A stretch of DNA of 64,000 nt, from the NCBI RefSeq assembly GCF_030865425.1, contig NZ_JAVFCB010000005.1:263850-327849 (forward strand), in the 5' to 3' direction. Below the pieces are notes generated by a model. The model was not told the origin of the DNA. It searched no databases and worked only from the letters and a program-made list of their open reading frames with translations. This DNA comes from Microbacterium capsulatum. Lineage in GTDB: Bacteria > Actinomycetota > Actinomycetes > Actinomycetales > Microbacteriaceae. Positions 17,482-26,735 of the stretch are shown piece by piece. Within the stretch, counting starts at the first letter, position 1, and every line of letters starts with the position of its first letter. The translations under genes and the position numbers were made by a program.

Positions 17482-18600
17482 GTGTCCGCCTTCTCCGTGC
17501 TTCCCGGGGCCGTCGCCGACGGCCCGCTCGTGCAGCACTTCGGCGACCCGATCCGCGAGCAGCGCGCCCTCGAGCGCGGCGCTGCGGTCGCCCCGCTCGG
17601 CGACCGGACCGTGATCGAACTGGCCGGATCCGATCGGCTCACCTGGCTGGACTCGATCACGTCGCAGTCCGTCGCGCGGCTCGCGGCGGGGCAGAGCACC
17701 GAGCTGCTCGTCCTGGATCCGCAGGGACACGTCGAGCACGTGGCCGCGGTCCTCGACGACGGCGGCTCCACGTGGCTGATCGCCGACGCGGCCGACGCGG
17801 AGCCCCTCGCGACCTGGCTGCAGCGCATGGTGTTCCGGGCGGACGTGCAGGTCTCGGTGCACCCGGAGCTCGCCGTCGTCGGCTTCTTCGCCGGCGGAAC
17901 CGCCGAGCAGAAGGCCGAGGCGGCCGCTCTCGCCCCGCACGGCGTCCCGGTCGTCTGGACGGACCCGTGGCCCGCGGTCCAGCCCGGTGGTCACCAGTAC
18001 CACGTCGGCGCGGACCACCCCGGCGCCGCCTACCATTGGCGCACGGCCGTGCTCGACGAGGCCGGCGCCGCCGCGCTCGCCACCGACGCCGAGCTCGAAC
18101 GGGCCGGCGCGCTCGCCGCCGAGGCGCTGCGCATCGCGGCCTGGCGCCCGCGCTGGGCGGCCGAGGTCGACGACCGCTCCATCCCGCACGAGACGGACTG
18201 GATCCGCAGCGCGGTGCACCTGAACAAGGGCTGCTACCGCGGGCAGGAGACCGTCGCCAAGGTGCACAACCTCGGCCATCCGCCGCGGCGGATCGCCGCC
18301 CTGCACCTCGACGGCAGCGACGACCTCCTGCCCGATCACGGCGCCCCCGTGCTCGCCGGCGACGACGAGGTGGGGCGGATCACGTCGGCCGCACGGCACC
18401 ACGAGCTCGGCCCGATCGCGCTCGCGATCCTGTCCCGCCGCGCCCCCGCGGGCGACCTCGTCGTGCGCACTCCGGACGGCGACATCGCGGCCGCGCAGGA
18501 GATCATCGTCCCCGCCGACGCCGGGGCGACCGCGGACGTGCCCCGGCTGACCCGGCTGTCCCGCCGGCCGTCCGCGCCGGACCCGCGCGACGCGCGCTGA
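17482..18600 (+). CDS. ygfZ: YgfZ/GcvT-like folate-binding protein (Fe-S cluster maintenance)
   Basis: A 372-residue protein from a GTG immediately after nitrobindin. It has the YgfZ signature KGCYRGQE at about 249-256, with the functional Cys, and a GcvT-like N-terminal barrel (GDRTVIELAGSDRLTWLDSITSQ). YgfZ proteins bind tetrahydrofolate and help maintain certain Fe-S enzymes such as MiaB-type radical-SAM proteins. The folate link fits the PabA-PabB fusion that begins 4 bp downstream. Confidence 0.88.
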   Translation: MSAFSVLPGAVADGPLVQHFGDPIREQRALERGAAVAPLGDRTVIELAGSDRLTWLDSITSQSVARLAAGQSTELLVLDPQGHVEHVAAVLDDGGSTWLIADAADAEPLATWLQRMVFRADVQVSVHPELAVVGFFAGGTAEQKAEAAALAPHGVPVVWTDPWPAVQPGGHQYHVGADHPGAAYHWRTAVLDEAGAAALATDAELERAGALAAEALRIAAWRPRWAAEVDDRSIPHETDWIRSAVHLNKGCYRGQETVAKVHNLGHPPRRIAALHLDGSDDLLPDHGAPVLAGDDEVGRITSAARHHELGPIALAILSRRAPAGDLVVRTPDGDIAAAQEIIVPADAGATADVPRLTRLSRRPSAPDPRDAR

Positions 18601-18604
18601 CGTC

Positions 18605-20677
18605 GTGGGCACGGGCCTCGCCGCGCCGGGAGACCGCCCCCTCCGGACGCTCCTGATCGACAACTACGACTCGTTCACGTACAACCTCGTGCACCAGATC
18701 GCGGCGACCGCGGGACGGCCCCCGGTCGTCGTCGAGAACGACTGGGTCGGCTGGGACCCTGCCGTCCTCGACGACTACGACGCCGTGATCCTCTCCCCGG
18801 GTCCGGGGGATCCGCGGACGCCTGAGGACTTCGGCATCTGCGCGGAGGCGATCCGGATCGCCGCAGAGCGGCGGATCCCGCTGTTCGGCGTCTGCCTCGG
18901 CCACCAGGGCCTCGCGCACGCGTTCGGCGGCCGGGTGCGGCGCGCCCCGGAGCCGCGGCACGGCCGGCCCTCGCCCGTGTCGCACGACGGCGTCGGGGCG
19001 TTCCGCGGGCTGCCCTCGCCGGTCGAGGTGATCCGGTACCACTCGCTCATGGTCGACGACCTGCCGCCCGAGCTCGTCGTGACGGCGCGCGCGGCCGACG
19101 ACGGCGTGATCATGGGACTGCAGCACCGCGAGCTGCCCCTCTGGGGCGTGCAGTTCCACCCCGAGTCGATCGGGACCGTGGCGGGCACGCGCATGATGGC
19201 GAACTTCATGGACCTGGTCCGGTCCGAGGCGAGGGCCGTCGAACCGCCGCCCCTGCGGGCCGCGGTCGAGCAGCCGACGCCGTCCGCGCGGCCGCAGCCG
19301 CGCGAGGTCCTGCGCCGCACCCTGCCGCTCGCGCACGATCCGGCGCGGATCTTCGCCGGTCTCTTCGGCGCCGCGCCGCGGGCGGTCTGGCTGGACGGCA
19401 ACCGGCCGGGAGATCCGCGCTCGCGCTTCTCGATCATGGGCGGCGGATCCGACCTGGTCACCGCGACCGCGGATGTGCGGGCGGGGACGGTCACCCTCCG
19501 TGACGGCGCGGGTGAACGGGTCGTGCACAGCGGCTTCTTCGACTGGCTGGAGGCGGAGCTCGCCGGCACGGCCACGGCATCGACCGGGCTGCCGTTCGCG
19601 CTCGGCTGGGCGGGCGTGCTGGGCTACGAGCTGCGCGCGGAGTGCGGCTCGCCGCACGACCGCCGCGCCGCGACGCCCGACGCGATGCTGATCCGGCTCG
19701 ACCGCGCGCTGCTCGTCGACCGCGATGCGCAGGCGATCCACCTCCTCGCGTTCGCGGAGGAGGGCGGCGCGGAGTGGATCGACCGGGTTGTGGCCGGGAT
19801 CGCCGACCTGGACGCGGCGGCGGATCCGTCCGGGCCCGTCGCCCCGGTCGCCCTCACCGCCCGGCACAGCCACGCGGAGTACCTGCGGCTGATCGCCGAG
19901 GCGCAGGAGGAGATCGCGGCGGGGGAGACGTACGAGGCCTGCCTGACGAACATGCTGCACGGCGCCGGCACGCCGGATCCGCTCGCCGCCTACCTCGCCC
20001 TGCGCACGCAGAACCCCGCGCCGTTCGGGGCGTTCCTGCGCGTCGGCGACGTGAGCGTGCTGAGCACGTCGCCCGAGCGGTTCCTGCGGATCACCGCCGA
20101 CGGCGAGGTCGAGTCGAGCCCGATCAAGGGCACCCGTCCTCGTGGCGCGACGCCGGAGGAGGACGAGCGGATCCGTGCGGAGCTCGCGGGCGCCGAGAAG
20201 GACCGCGCCGAGAACCTGATGATCGTCGACCTCGTCCGGCACGACCTCGGGCGCACCGCGGAGCTCGGATCCGTGCGCGTCGACGGTCTGTTCCGCGTCG
20301 AGAGCTACGCGACCGTCCACCAGCTCGTGAGCACGGTGCGCTCCCGGCTCGCGGACTCGCCCGTCGCCTGCGTCCGCGCCGCGTTCCCGCCCGGATCCAT
20401 GACCGGGGCGCCGAAGATCCGCACGATGTCGATCCTGGACCGGCTCGAGTCCGGCCCCCGCGGGGTCTACAGCGGCGCGCTGGGCTTCTTCTCCTTCGAC
20501 GGCGCGGTCGATCTCAGCGTCGTGATCCGCACGCTCGTCGCGCGTCCGGACGGCGTCGACTACGGCGTCGGCGGCGCGATCGTCTCGCTCTCCGACCCGG
20601 AGGACGAGTACACCGAGACGGTCGTGAAGGCGCGACCGCTGCTGCGGCTGACCGGCGCGGAGTTCCCGGAGGGCTAG
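18605..20677 (+). CDS. pabAB: Aminodeoxychorismate synthase, PabA-PabB fusion
   Basis: A 690-residue bifunctional enzyme. Residues about 15-205 are a class I glutamine amidotransferase (TLLIDNYDSFTYNLVHQI, oxyanion loop SPGPGDP, nucleophile in GVCLGHQG, and GVQFHPES with the His/Glu pair). Residues about 240-690 form the chorismate-binding synthase (SPERFLRI, SPIKGTRPRG, ENLMIVDLVRHDLGR, PGSMTGAPK, YSGALG). It converts chorismate and glutamine to aminodeoxychorismate for folate. GAPK with Thr/Lys separates PabB from salicylate synthases. pabC is about 13 kb upstream. Confidence 0.93.
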   Translation: MGTGLAAPGDRPLRTLLIDNYDSFTYNLVHQIAATAGRPPVVVENDWVGWDPAVLDDYDAVILSPGPGDPRTPEDFGICAEAIRIAAERRIPLFGVCLGHQGLAHAFGGRVRRAPEPRHGRPSPVSHDGVGAFRGLPSPVEVIRYHSLMVDDLPPELVVTARAADDGVIMGLQHRELPLWGVQFHPESIGTVAGTRMMANFMDLVRSEARAVEPPPLRAAVEQPTPSARPQPREVLRRTLPLAHDPARIFAGLFGAAPRAVWLDGNRPGDPRSRFSIMGGGSDLVTATADVRAGTVTLRDGAGERVVHSGFFDWLEAELAGTATASTGLPFALGWAGVLGYELRAECGSPHDRRAATPDAMLIRLDRALLVDRDAQAIHLLAFAEEGGAEWIDRVVAGIADLDAAADPSGPVAPVALTARHSHAEYLRLIAEAQEEIAAGETYEACLTNMLHGAGTPDPLAAYLALRTQNPAPFGAFLRVGDVSVLSTSPERFLRITADGEVESSPIKGTRPRGATPEEDERIRAELAGAEKDRAENLMIVDLVRHDLGRTAELGSVRVDGLFRVESYATVHQLVSTVRSRLADSPVACVRAAFPPGSMTGAPKIRTMSILDRLESGPRGVYSGALGFFSFDGAVDLSVVIRTLVARPDGVDYGVGGAIVSLSDPEDEYTETVVKARPLLRLTGAEFPEG

Positions 20678-20698
20678 CGACCGGCCCCGCGGGCACGG

Positions 20699-21520
20699 TC
20701 AGCCCGGGGCGACCGCGCTCCACGGCACGGTGAGCTCGCCGAGGCGCCAGCGAGTGCGGCCGCCGAGCAGGGGATGCCCCGCACCGCGCAGCGCCGTCAC
20801 CGCGGCGAGGAAGCGCTGCGTCGGCCCGAACGTCGACAGTCCGGCGGCGCGCTCCCACTCGCGGTCGAGGTCGGTGAGCAGGGCGTGGATCCGCTCGCCG
20901 GGCACGTTGTGGTGGATGAGCGCCTTGGGCAGCCGCTCGGCCACGATCGAGGGCTGCTCGAGGTCGGCGAGGCGCAGCGAGATCGTCAGGCGCTGGGGAG
21001 CGCCCGAGGGGTCGACGTCGATGAAGCTCGCGATCCGGCCGATCTCGTCGCAGGTGCCCTCGACGAGCAGGCCGCCGGGCGCGAGCCGGGAGGCCATCCG
21101 GGCCCAGGCGTCCGGGACGTCGGCCTCGTCGTACTGGCGCAGCACGTTCATCGCGCGGATCACCGCGGGCCGCCGCCCGGCCGGGAGCGGCACCTCGAAG
21201 CCGCCGCGGGCGAAGCCGACCGGCAGGTCGGCGGGGAAGTGCCCGTCGCCCTCCTGCAGTGCGGCGAGCTGGGCCTGCGCGGTCGCGACCCGGTCCGGAT
21301 CCAACTCGAGTCCGAGCACCTCGGCATCCGCGCGCACTCGCACGAGTCGTGCGGCGAGCTCGAACGCGGTCACCCCGCTGGCGCCGAAGCCGAGGTCGAC
21401 GACGAGCGGATCGGCCGCGCGCCGGAATGCCGGGGACGCCGCGATCCAGCGGTCGTTGCGACGCAGCCGGTTCGTGCCCGTGGTGCCCCGGGTGGGCCGG
21501 CCGAGCGGAGAGGACGCCAT
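20699..21520 (-). CDS. Class I SAM-dependent methyltransferase-like protein
   Basis: A 273-residue protein. Motif I is DPLVVDLGFGASGVTAFELAARL, followed by an acidic motif II, EVLGLELDPDRV. A mid-domain PAVIRAMNVLRQY segment and LAPGGLLVEGTCDEIG (post-motif III) complete a Rossmann methyltransferase. The C-terminal 90 residues have no recognisable domain. The substrate is unknown. It is convergent with pabAB, 22 bp from that stop codon, and divergent from gpmA. Confidence 0.75.
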   Translation of the reverse strand: MASSPLGRPTRGTTGTNRLRRNDRWIAASPAFRRAADPLVVDLGFGASGVTAFELAARLVRVRADAEVLGLELDPDRVATAQAQLAALQEGDGHFPADLPVGFARGGFEVPLPAGRRPAVIRAMNVLRQYDEADVPDAWARMASRLAPGGLLVEGTCDEIGRIASFIDVDPSGAPQRLTISLRLADLEQPSIVAERLPKALIHHNVPGERIHALLTDLDREWERAAGLSTFGPTQRFLAAVTALRGAGHPLLGGRTRWRLGELTVPWSAVAPG

Positions 21521-21632
21521 AGTTCCATCCTGCCGTGCCGGGAGCGTTCCGCCCGCCCTCGCGGTCCCCCCGACCGCGGCGGGAGCATGTCCTCGCGCGT
21601 CGCCGGGATACGGGCGGGCGCCCCCGACGCCG

Positions 21633-21645
21633 TAGGCTGAGGGCA
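21633..21645 (+). promoter_or_regulatory. -10 element TAGGCT, leaderless start of gpmA
   Basis: TAGGCT (21633-21638) is followed by six bases and ATG at 21645. Confidence 0.6.
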
Positions 21646-22388
21646 TGACGCGCACGCTGATCCTGCTCCGCCACGGCCAGAGCGAGTGGAACCGACTGAA
21701 CCTCTTCACCGGCTGGGTGGACGTCCGTCTGACCGAGCAGGGCGAGGCCGAGGCCCGCCGCGGCGGCGAGCTGCTCGCCGAGTCGGGGATACTGCCCGAC
21801 GTGCTGCACACCTCGCTGCTCAGCCGTGCGATCCAGACCGCCGACATCGCGCTGGACGCCGCCGACCGGCTGTGGATCCCGGTGACCCGCTCCTGGCGTC
21901 TCAACGAGCGCCACTACGGCGCCCTGCAGGGCAAGGACAAGGCGCAGACGCTCGACGAGTTCGGCCCCGAGCAGTTCCAGCTGTGGCGCCGCTCCTTCGA
22001 CGTGCCGCCGCCCCCGCTCGACGACGCCAGCGAGTTCAGCCAGGTGAACGACCCGCGCTACGCCGACATCGACGGCGAGCTCCCGCGCACCGAGTCGCTG
22101 AGCCTCGTCATCGACCGGCTGCTGCCGTACTGGGCCGACGCGATCGTCCCCGACCTCGAGGCCGGCAGGACCGTCCTCGTCACCGCGCACGGCAACTCGC
22201 TGCGCGGCCTCGTGAAGCACCTCGAGGGGATCAGCGACGCCGACATCGCGGAGCTCAACATCCCCACCGGCATCCCGCTCGTCTACGAGCTCGACGAGGA
22301 CAACGTGCCCACCGGCCCCGGCCGCTATCTCGACCCCGAGGCCGCCGCCGCCGGCGCCGCCGCGGTCGCCGCGCAGGGCACCAAGTAG
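21645..22388 (+). CDS. gpmA: 2,3-bisphosphoglycerate-dependent phosphoglycerate mutase
   Basis: A 247-residue glycolytic enzyme interconverting 3- and 2-phosphoglycerate. The phosphohistidine motif LRHGQSEWN has His10; [24 protein letters not shown] and VTAHGNSLR (second catalytic His) are intact. The C-terminus has an Ala-rich tail. gpmA next to senX3-regX3 is also the mycobacterial arrangement. A strong hairpin follows. Confidence 0.97.
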   Translation: MTRTLILLRHGQSEWNRLNLFTGWVDVRLTEQGEAEARRGGELLAESGILPDVLHTSLLSRAIQTADIALDAADRLWIPVTRSWRLNERHYGALQGKDKAQTLDEFGPEQFQLWRRSFDVPPPPLDDASEFSQVNDPRYADIDGELPRTESLSLVIDRLLPYWADAIVPDLEAGRTVLVTAHGNSLRGLVKHLEGISDADIAELNIPTGIPLVYELDEDNVPTGPGRYLDPEAAAAGAAAVAAQGTK

Positions 22389-22401
22389 CCCCGCAGACAG
22401 A

Positions 22402-22441
22402 GCGAACCCCACGGTCCGATCGCTCGGAGCGTGGGGTTCGC
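22402..22441 (+). terminator. Hairpin terminator between gpmA and phoU
   Basis: GCGAACCCCACG (22402-22413) pairs perfectly with CGTGGGGTTCGC (22430-22441) across a 16-base loop. It lies between convergent genes and could act in both directions. Confidence 0.75.
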
Positions 22442-22470
22442 CTCGTTCGGTGCGGTTCCCGGGAGCGCGG

Positions 22471-23181
22471 TCAGGCGTGCCCGGATCCCGCCTCCGCCTC
22501 GGCCTGCGCCTCGGCGGCGAGGGTGATGGTCTCGTCATCGACGGCCCAGTCGCCGGTCGCGAGGTAGACGACCTTCTTGGCGACCGCGACCGCGTGGTCG
22601 GCGAACCGCTCGTGATAGCGGCTGGCGAGGGTCGCGTCGACGGTCGCGCCGGCCTCGCCCTTCCAGTTGTCGCTGAGCACCTTCTCGAAGACGCTGGCGT
22701 GCAGTTCGTCCACGTCGTCGTCGGCGTTGCGGATCTCGTCGGCGAAGCGCAGGTCCTGGGTGCGCAGCAGGTCGGCGAGGGTACGGGCGATCCGCACGTC
22801 GAGCTCGCCCATCTTGGTGAACGTGTTCTTCAGGCCCTTGGGGATCGCGCGCTCGGGGAAGCGCAGGCGCGCGAGCTGGGCGATGTGCTCGGACATGTCG
22901 CCCATGCGCTCGAGCGACGCGCTCACGCGCAGTGCGGTGATCACGATGCGCAGGTCGCGGGCGACGGGCTGCTCGCGGGCGAGGATGTTGATCGCCTGCT
23001 CGTCGAGGGCGACCGCGAGTTCGTCGATGTGAGCGTCGTCGGCGATGACCTCTTCGGCCAGCGCGACGTCACTGGTCGCGAACGAGCGGGTGGCCTTCTC
23101 GATCGACACGGCCACGAGGTCGGCGATCTCGACGAGCTGCTTCTGCAGCTCCTCGAGGGACTGGTGGAAGACTTCGCGCAT
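22471..23181 (-). CDS. phoU: Phosphate signalling protein PhoU
   Basis: A 236-residue all-helical protein from the ATG at 23181 (MREVFHQSLEELQKQL), with AAAGG upstream. Two three-helix PhoU repeats are visible, each with an E/D-rich metal-binding helix (RMGDMSEHIAQLARL and RYHERFADHAVAVAKKV). PhoU links PstSCAB to the sensor kinase and represses the Pho response when phosphate is plentiful. It is divergent from senX3, sharing a 229-bp control region. Confidence 0.95.
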   Translation of the reverse strand: MREVFHQSLEELQKQLVEIADLVAVSIEKATRSFATSDVALAEEVIADDAHIDELAVALDEQAINILAREQPVARDLRIVITALRVSASLERMGDMSEHIAQLARLRFPERAIPKGLKNTFTKMGELDVRIARTLADLLRTQDLRFADEIRNADDDVDELHASVFEKVLSDNWKGEAGATVDATLASRYHERFADHAVAVAKKVVYLATGDWAVDDETITLAAEAQAEAEAGSGHA

Positions 23182-23303
23182 GGCTGCGCACCTTTCGTTC
23201 TCGGACCCTGAAAGGCACCGCTCAGGGTCGCACGGCGGCCCGCGGAGCGAGCACGGGATCGCGCCCGTCACGGGGACGTGACACGCACGTGCCGATTGTG
23301 TTC

Positions 23304-23317
23304 GGTGAAGGTTAACG
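23304..23317. promoter_or_regulatory. Candidate RegX3-like half-site cluster between phoU and senX3
   Basis: GGTGAAGGTTAACG contains two overlapping GTGAA/GTTAAC-like cores but without the clean 11-bp period seen at pstS. The rest of the 23182-23410 gap shows only GC-rich sequence and no other feature I can name. Confidence 0.3.
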
Positions 23318-23410
23318 ATTGGTGCCGGTGTCGTGAATACTAATGCTCCAGAGCCTCCGAGGGGCTGTTCCGGGGCCGATACCCGGGTGAACGCCCCTAC
23401 TCTGGACATC

Positions 23411-24697
23411 ATGGACAGCACCCTGCTCGCCCTGCTGGCCCTTGCGCTGGGGGCCGTCATCGGCGCGGGTGCGACCCTGCTCGTCTTCGCGGCGCTCCGG
23501 GCCCGGTCCGCGGCCGCCCGGCAGGGATCGAGCGAGCTGCCCGACGGCTTGCGGGACGTACTGGCCGCGATGGACGACGCGGCGTGCGCGGTGGACTCGT
23601 CGGGGCTCGTCATCAGCGCGAGCACCGCCGCGGCGCGGTTCGGCATCGGCCCCGGCGCGTCGCTGGAGAACGCCGAACTGCGCCAGCTCGTGCGCGCCGT
23701 CCGCGAAGGAGGCTCGGAGGGGCTGACCCTGCGTCTCACCCGCGGCAAGCGCAGCCTCGACCCGCGGCTGGTGTCGGCCAGGGCGAGCTGGATCGGTCCG
23801 CGGCTGAGCCTGCTCATCATCCGCGACATCACCGAGCAGGAGCGCCTCGACCAGATGCGCACGGATTTCGTGGCGAACACCAGTCACGAGCTGAAGACCC
23901 CGGTCGGCGCGGTGAGCCTGCTCGCCGAGGCGATCGAGTCGGCCGCCGACGACCCCGCCCAGGTGCGCGTCTTCGCGACCCGGATCCAGGCGGAGGCGGC
24001 CCGCCTCGGCCAGCTGACCGGCCGGATCATGAGCCTGTCCCGGCTGCAGTCCGCGGACGGGATCGCCGAGTTCGGCGCGGTCGCGATCGACGAGGTCGTC
24101 GCCGCGAGCGTCGAGGCGCATGCCGTGCAGGCCGCCTCCGCCGGGGTCGAGCTCAGCCGCGGGGGCGACCGCGGCGCCTGGGTTCGCGGCGACGCGCAGA
24201 TCCTCATCGAGGCGGTCGGCAACCTCATCGCCAACGCGATCGTGTACTCGCCGCGCGGATCCCGCGTCGGGGTCGGCGTCCGCGTCGAGGCCGGGGTCGT
24301 GGAGATCTCGGTGGCGGACCAGGGGATCGGCATCGAGGAGGCCGACCGCGACCGCGTGTTCGAGCGCTTCTACCGCGCCGACGAGGCCCGCTCCCGGCGT
24401 ACTGGCGGCACGGGTCTCGGCCTGTCGATCGTGAAGCACGCCACGCAGCGCCACGGCGGGGAGGTGCGGCTGTGGTCGCGCCCCGGACGCGGCTCCACCT
24501 TCACCATGCGCCTGCCGCAGATCGCCGGTCCCGAGAGCGACGACGACGTCGGCACGCGCACGAAGAAGGACAAGAAGACCAAGGCCGACAAGGCCGGCAA
24601 GAAGAAGCGCTCGGCGAAGAAGGCGGCGAAGCCGTCCGCTCCGCCCGCGAAGACCGCGGAGCCGATCCGCACCGATTCCGGAGAACAACTCGTATGA
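23411..24697 (+). CDS. senX3: SenX3-type sensor histidine kinase (phosphate response)
   Basis: A 428-residue kinase counted from the ATG at 23411, which places the first membrane helix at about 4-30. A PAS-like region follows (VLAAMDDAACAVDSSGLVISAS), then HisKA with SHELKTPVG (His159) and HATPase with N-box NLIANAIVYSP, G1 DQGIGI and GTGLGLSIVKH. It has one membrane segment where mycobacterial SenX3 has two. The C-terminal 55 residues are a Lys-rich tail (for example KKDKKTKADK) not needed for catalysis. Its stop overlaps regX3 (ATGA). Confidence 0.9.
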   Translation: MDSTLLALLALALGAVIGAGATLLVFAALRARSAAARQGSSELPDGLRDVLAAMDDAACAVDSSGLVISASTAAARFGIGPGASLENAELRQLVRAVREGGSEGLTLRLTRGKRSLDPRLVSARASWIGPRLSLLIIRDITEQERLDQMRTDFVANTSHELKTPVGAVSLLAEAIESAADDPAQVRVFATRIQAEAARLGQLTGRIMSLSRLQSADGIAEFGAVAIDEVVAASVEAHAVQAASAGVELSRGGDRGAWVRGDAQILIEAVGNLIANAIVYSPRGSRVGVGVRVEAGVVEISVADQGIGIEEADRDRVFERFYRADEARSRRTGGTGLGLSIVKHATQRHGGEVRLWSRPGRGSTFTMRLPQIAGPESDDDVGTRTKKDKKTKADKAGKKKRSAKKAAKPSAPPAKTAEPIRTDSGEQLV

Positions 24698-25377
24698 CCC
24701 GCATCCTCCTCGTCGAAGACGAGCCCGATCTCGCCGACCCGCTCGCGTACCTGCTGCGCCGGGAGGGCTACGAGGTCGAGATCGCCGAGGACGGCCCGAC
24801 GGCCCTCGCCCTCTTCCGCGACGGCGGCGTCGACATCGTCCTGCTCGACCTGATGCTGCCGGGCATGCCCGGCACCGAGGTGTGCCGGCAGATCCGCACC
24901 ACCTCGGCCGTGCCGATCATCATGCTCACCGCCAAGGACTCCGAGGTCGACATCGTGGTGGGGCTCGAGCTCGGCGCCGACGACTACGTCACCAAGCCGT
25001 ACTCCTCGCGCGAGCTGCTCGCCCGGATGCGCGCCGTGCTGCGCCGCGTCGTCCAGGCGGAGGAGGACCTCGACGAGCGGATCCTCGAGGGCGGCCGGGT
25101 CACGGTCGACATCGACCGGCACACCGTGGCGGTGGGCGGCGAGGTCATCAACATGCCGCTCAAGGAGTTCGAGCTGCTCGAGGTGCTCATGCGCAACTCC
25201 GGCCGTGTGCTCACCCGCGGCCAGCTCATCGATCGGGTGTGGGGCAGCGACTACTTCGGCGACACCAAGACGCTCGACGTGCACATCAAGCGGATCCGCT
25301 CCCGGATCGAGGAGAACCCGTCGGAGCCGGTCATGCTCGTCACCGTGCGCGGCCTCGGGTACCGCTTCGAGGGCTGA
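24694..25377 (+). CDS. regX3: RegX3-type response regulator
   Basis: A 227-residue OmpR/PhoB-family regulator. The phosphoacceptor Asp52 is in LLDLMLPG, with acidic residues VEDEPD and the switch Lys in VTKPY. The C-terminal winged helix has LKEFELLEVLMRNSGRVLTRGQLIDRVWG and TKTLDVHIKRIRSRIEE. It is translationally coupled to senX3. It would bind GTTCACC-type repeats such as those before pstS. A strong hairpin follows the stop. Confidence 0.93.
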   Translation: MTRILLVEDEPDLADPLAYLLRREGYEVEIAEDGPTALALFRDGGVDIVLLDLMLPGMPGTEVCRQIRTTSAVPIIMLTAKDSEVDIVVGLELGADDYVTKPYSSRELLARMRAVLRRVVQAEEDLDERILEGGRVTVDIDRHTVAVGGEVINMPLKEFELLEVLMRNSGRVLTRGQLIDRVWGSDYFGDTKTLDVHIKRIRSRIEENPSEPVMLVTVRGLGYRFEG

Positions 25378-25403
25378 GTCCGCCGATCCGCGACGCAACG
25401 CGA

Positions 25404-25436
25404 AGAGCCCCCGGGATCCGAGGATCCGGGGGCTCT
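25404..25436 (+). terminator. Hairpin between regX3 and the lipoprotein gene
   Basis: AGAGCCCCCGGGATCC pairs with GGATCCGGGGGCTCT with one bulged G. The genes on either side are convergent, so it may serve both. Confidence 0.75.
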
Positions 25437-25470
25437 CTCCGCCTTCAGGCGGACGTCGCGATCACGGGGA

Positions 25471-25998
25471 TCAGGACGTCGGGCTGGGCGTCGGCATCGG
25501 CTTCATCGGCGTCATCACCGGCTTCGGCAGCGGCGAGGGGACCAGCTTCGAGTAGTAGGGGAGGGTGCCGTCGAGCACCGGGATCGCGTACTTGACGCCC
25601 TGGGCGTCGCCGGACTGGAAGTAGACCTCGATGGTCGCGCCGGCCTGGGTGTCGATGCCCTCGAAGCGCAGCGGCTGCTCCTCGTCGCCGCCCAGGCTCA
25701 CGGCCTTCTGCGCGGGGACGCGGACGCTCTGGCCGGGGCCGTCGCCGATCGTGATGTGGATGGTCGCGGGGGAGGAGGTGACGTTCACGAGACCGGCGAC
25801 GAGATTGCCGGTGGTGCCCGACTTGTTGACCACCACGAAGGCGTTGCGCACCTCGATCGGACCGCTCTTCGGTATGTTCGCCCCGTCCGATGCGGAGTAG
25901 TCGATGGTGGTCGCCTGCGGAGCGATCATCGAGCATCCGGTCGCACCGACGATGACGAGGGCGCTGAGAGCGATGGACGCAGCAAGGCGCGATTTCAC
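25471..25998 (-). CDS. Secreted lipoprotein of unknown function
   Basis: A 175-residue protein starting at a GTG with a perfect AGGAGG seven bases upstream. A basic start, a hydrophobic helix and the lipobox GATGC (Cys22) indicate a type II signal peptide. The mature part is beta-rich (IEVRNAFVVVNKSGTTGNLVAGLVN) and ends in a Pro/Thr/Met-rich tail, with no catalytic motif. Similar actinobacterial proteins next to carD and regX3 are sometimes mislabelled as DNA modification methylases; nothing here supports that. Confidence 0.75.
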   Translation of the reverse strand: MKSRLAASIALSALVIVGATGCSMIAPQATTIDYSASDGANIPKSGPIEVRNAFVVVNKSGTTGNLVAGLVNVTSSPATIHITIGDGPGQSVRVPAQKAVSLGGDEEQPLRFEGIDTQAGATIEVYFQSGDAQGVKYAIPVLDGTLPYYSKLVPSPLPKPVMTPMKPMPTPSPTS

Positions 25999-26135
25999 GG
26001 GTCCTCCTGGAAGCTTCGCGTGACGATCCACGTTCATTCTAGGGGTACGCGCCGGTTCCCCACGGATCCGCCCGCGCCGGCGGAGGGGGGCCCGCCGCCC
26101 GCCGGGGCGCGAACCTTAGCGCATGCCGACTGTGG

Positions 26136-26141
26136 TATCCT
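26136..26141 (+). promoter_or_regulatory. Candidate -10 TATCCT for carD
   Basis: TATCCT fits TAnnnT and lies 26 bp before the carD ATG, leaving a short leader containing GAAAGGA. No good -35 is visible at normal spacing. Confidence 0.4.
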
Positions 26142-26167
26142 GGAGGTTGCCGAAAGGACACGACTTT

Positions 26168-26650
26168 ATGCTTTTTGAGGTTGGTGAGACCGTGGTCTAT
26201 CCGCACCACGGCGCCGCGACGATCATCGAGGTCAAGGACCGAGTGATCAAGGGTGAGACCAAGAAGTATCTCAAGCTGAACGTCACGCAGGGCGACCTCA
26301 TCATCGAGGTCCCGGCGGAGAACGTCGACCTGGTCGGCGTTCGCGACGTGATCGGCCAGGAGGGACTGGACCGGGTGTTCGAGGTGCTCCGCGCCCCGTT
26401 CACCGAGGAGCCGACCAACTGGTCGCGCCGCTACAAGGCGAACCTGGAGAAGCTCGCCTCGGGCGATGTGATCAAGGTCAGCGAGGTCGTCCGCGACCTG
26501 TGGCGTCGGGACCAGGACCGCGGCCTGTCCGCGGGGGAGAAGCGCATGCTCGCCAAGGCCCGTCAGATCCTCACCTCCGAGCTCGCGCTCGCGGAGAAGA
26601 TCGACGAGGAGAAGGCCGGGACGCTGCTCGACGAGGTCCTCGCCTCCTGA
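26168..26650 (+). CDS. carD: CarD-family RNA polymerase-binding transcription regulator
   Basis: A 160-residue protein, the usual CarD length. The N-terminal Tudor-like RNAP-interaction domain ([33 protein letters not shown]) binds the beta subunit. The C-terminal helical domain contains the [14 protein letters not shown] segment, whose Trp wedges into the upstream edge of the -10 bubble. It stabilises open complexes at rRNA and many other promoters. It starts from ATG 26168 with GAAAGGA upstream. In many actinobacteria carD is followed by ispD; here another operon intervenes. Confidence 0.96.
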   Translation: MLFEVGETVVYPHHGAATIIEVKDRVIKGETKKYLKLNVTQGDLIIEVPAENVDLVGVRDVIGQEGLDRVFEVLRAPFTEEPTNWSRRYKANLEKLASGDVIKVSEVVRDLWRRDQDRGLSAGEKRMLAKARQILTSELALAEKIDEEKAGTLLDEVLAS

Positions 26651-26660
26651 GACTCGTACG

Positions 26661-26696
26661 AGAAGGGGTGGACGCCGTGCGGCGTCCACCCCTTCT
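26661..26696 (+). terminator. Strong hairpin terminator after carD
   Basis: AGAAGGGGTGGACGCC and GGCGTCCACCCCTTCT form a perfect 16-bp stem with a GTGC loop, 11 bp after the carD stop. Confidence 0.85.
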
Positions 26697-26735
26697 TCGC
26701 GCCTCCGTGGCGATGCGACCACGCCGGCGGCGCGA

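Noticed and set aside
25471..25998. Label 'DNA modification methylase' for the lipoprotein next to carD
   Set aside because: It has a lipobox signal peptide and no SAM-binding or DPPY/NPPY motif.
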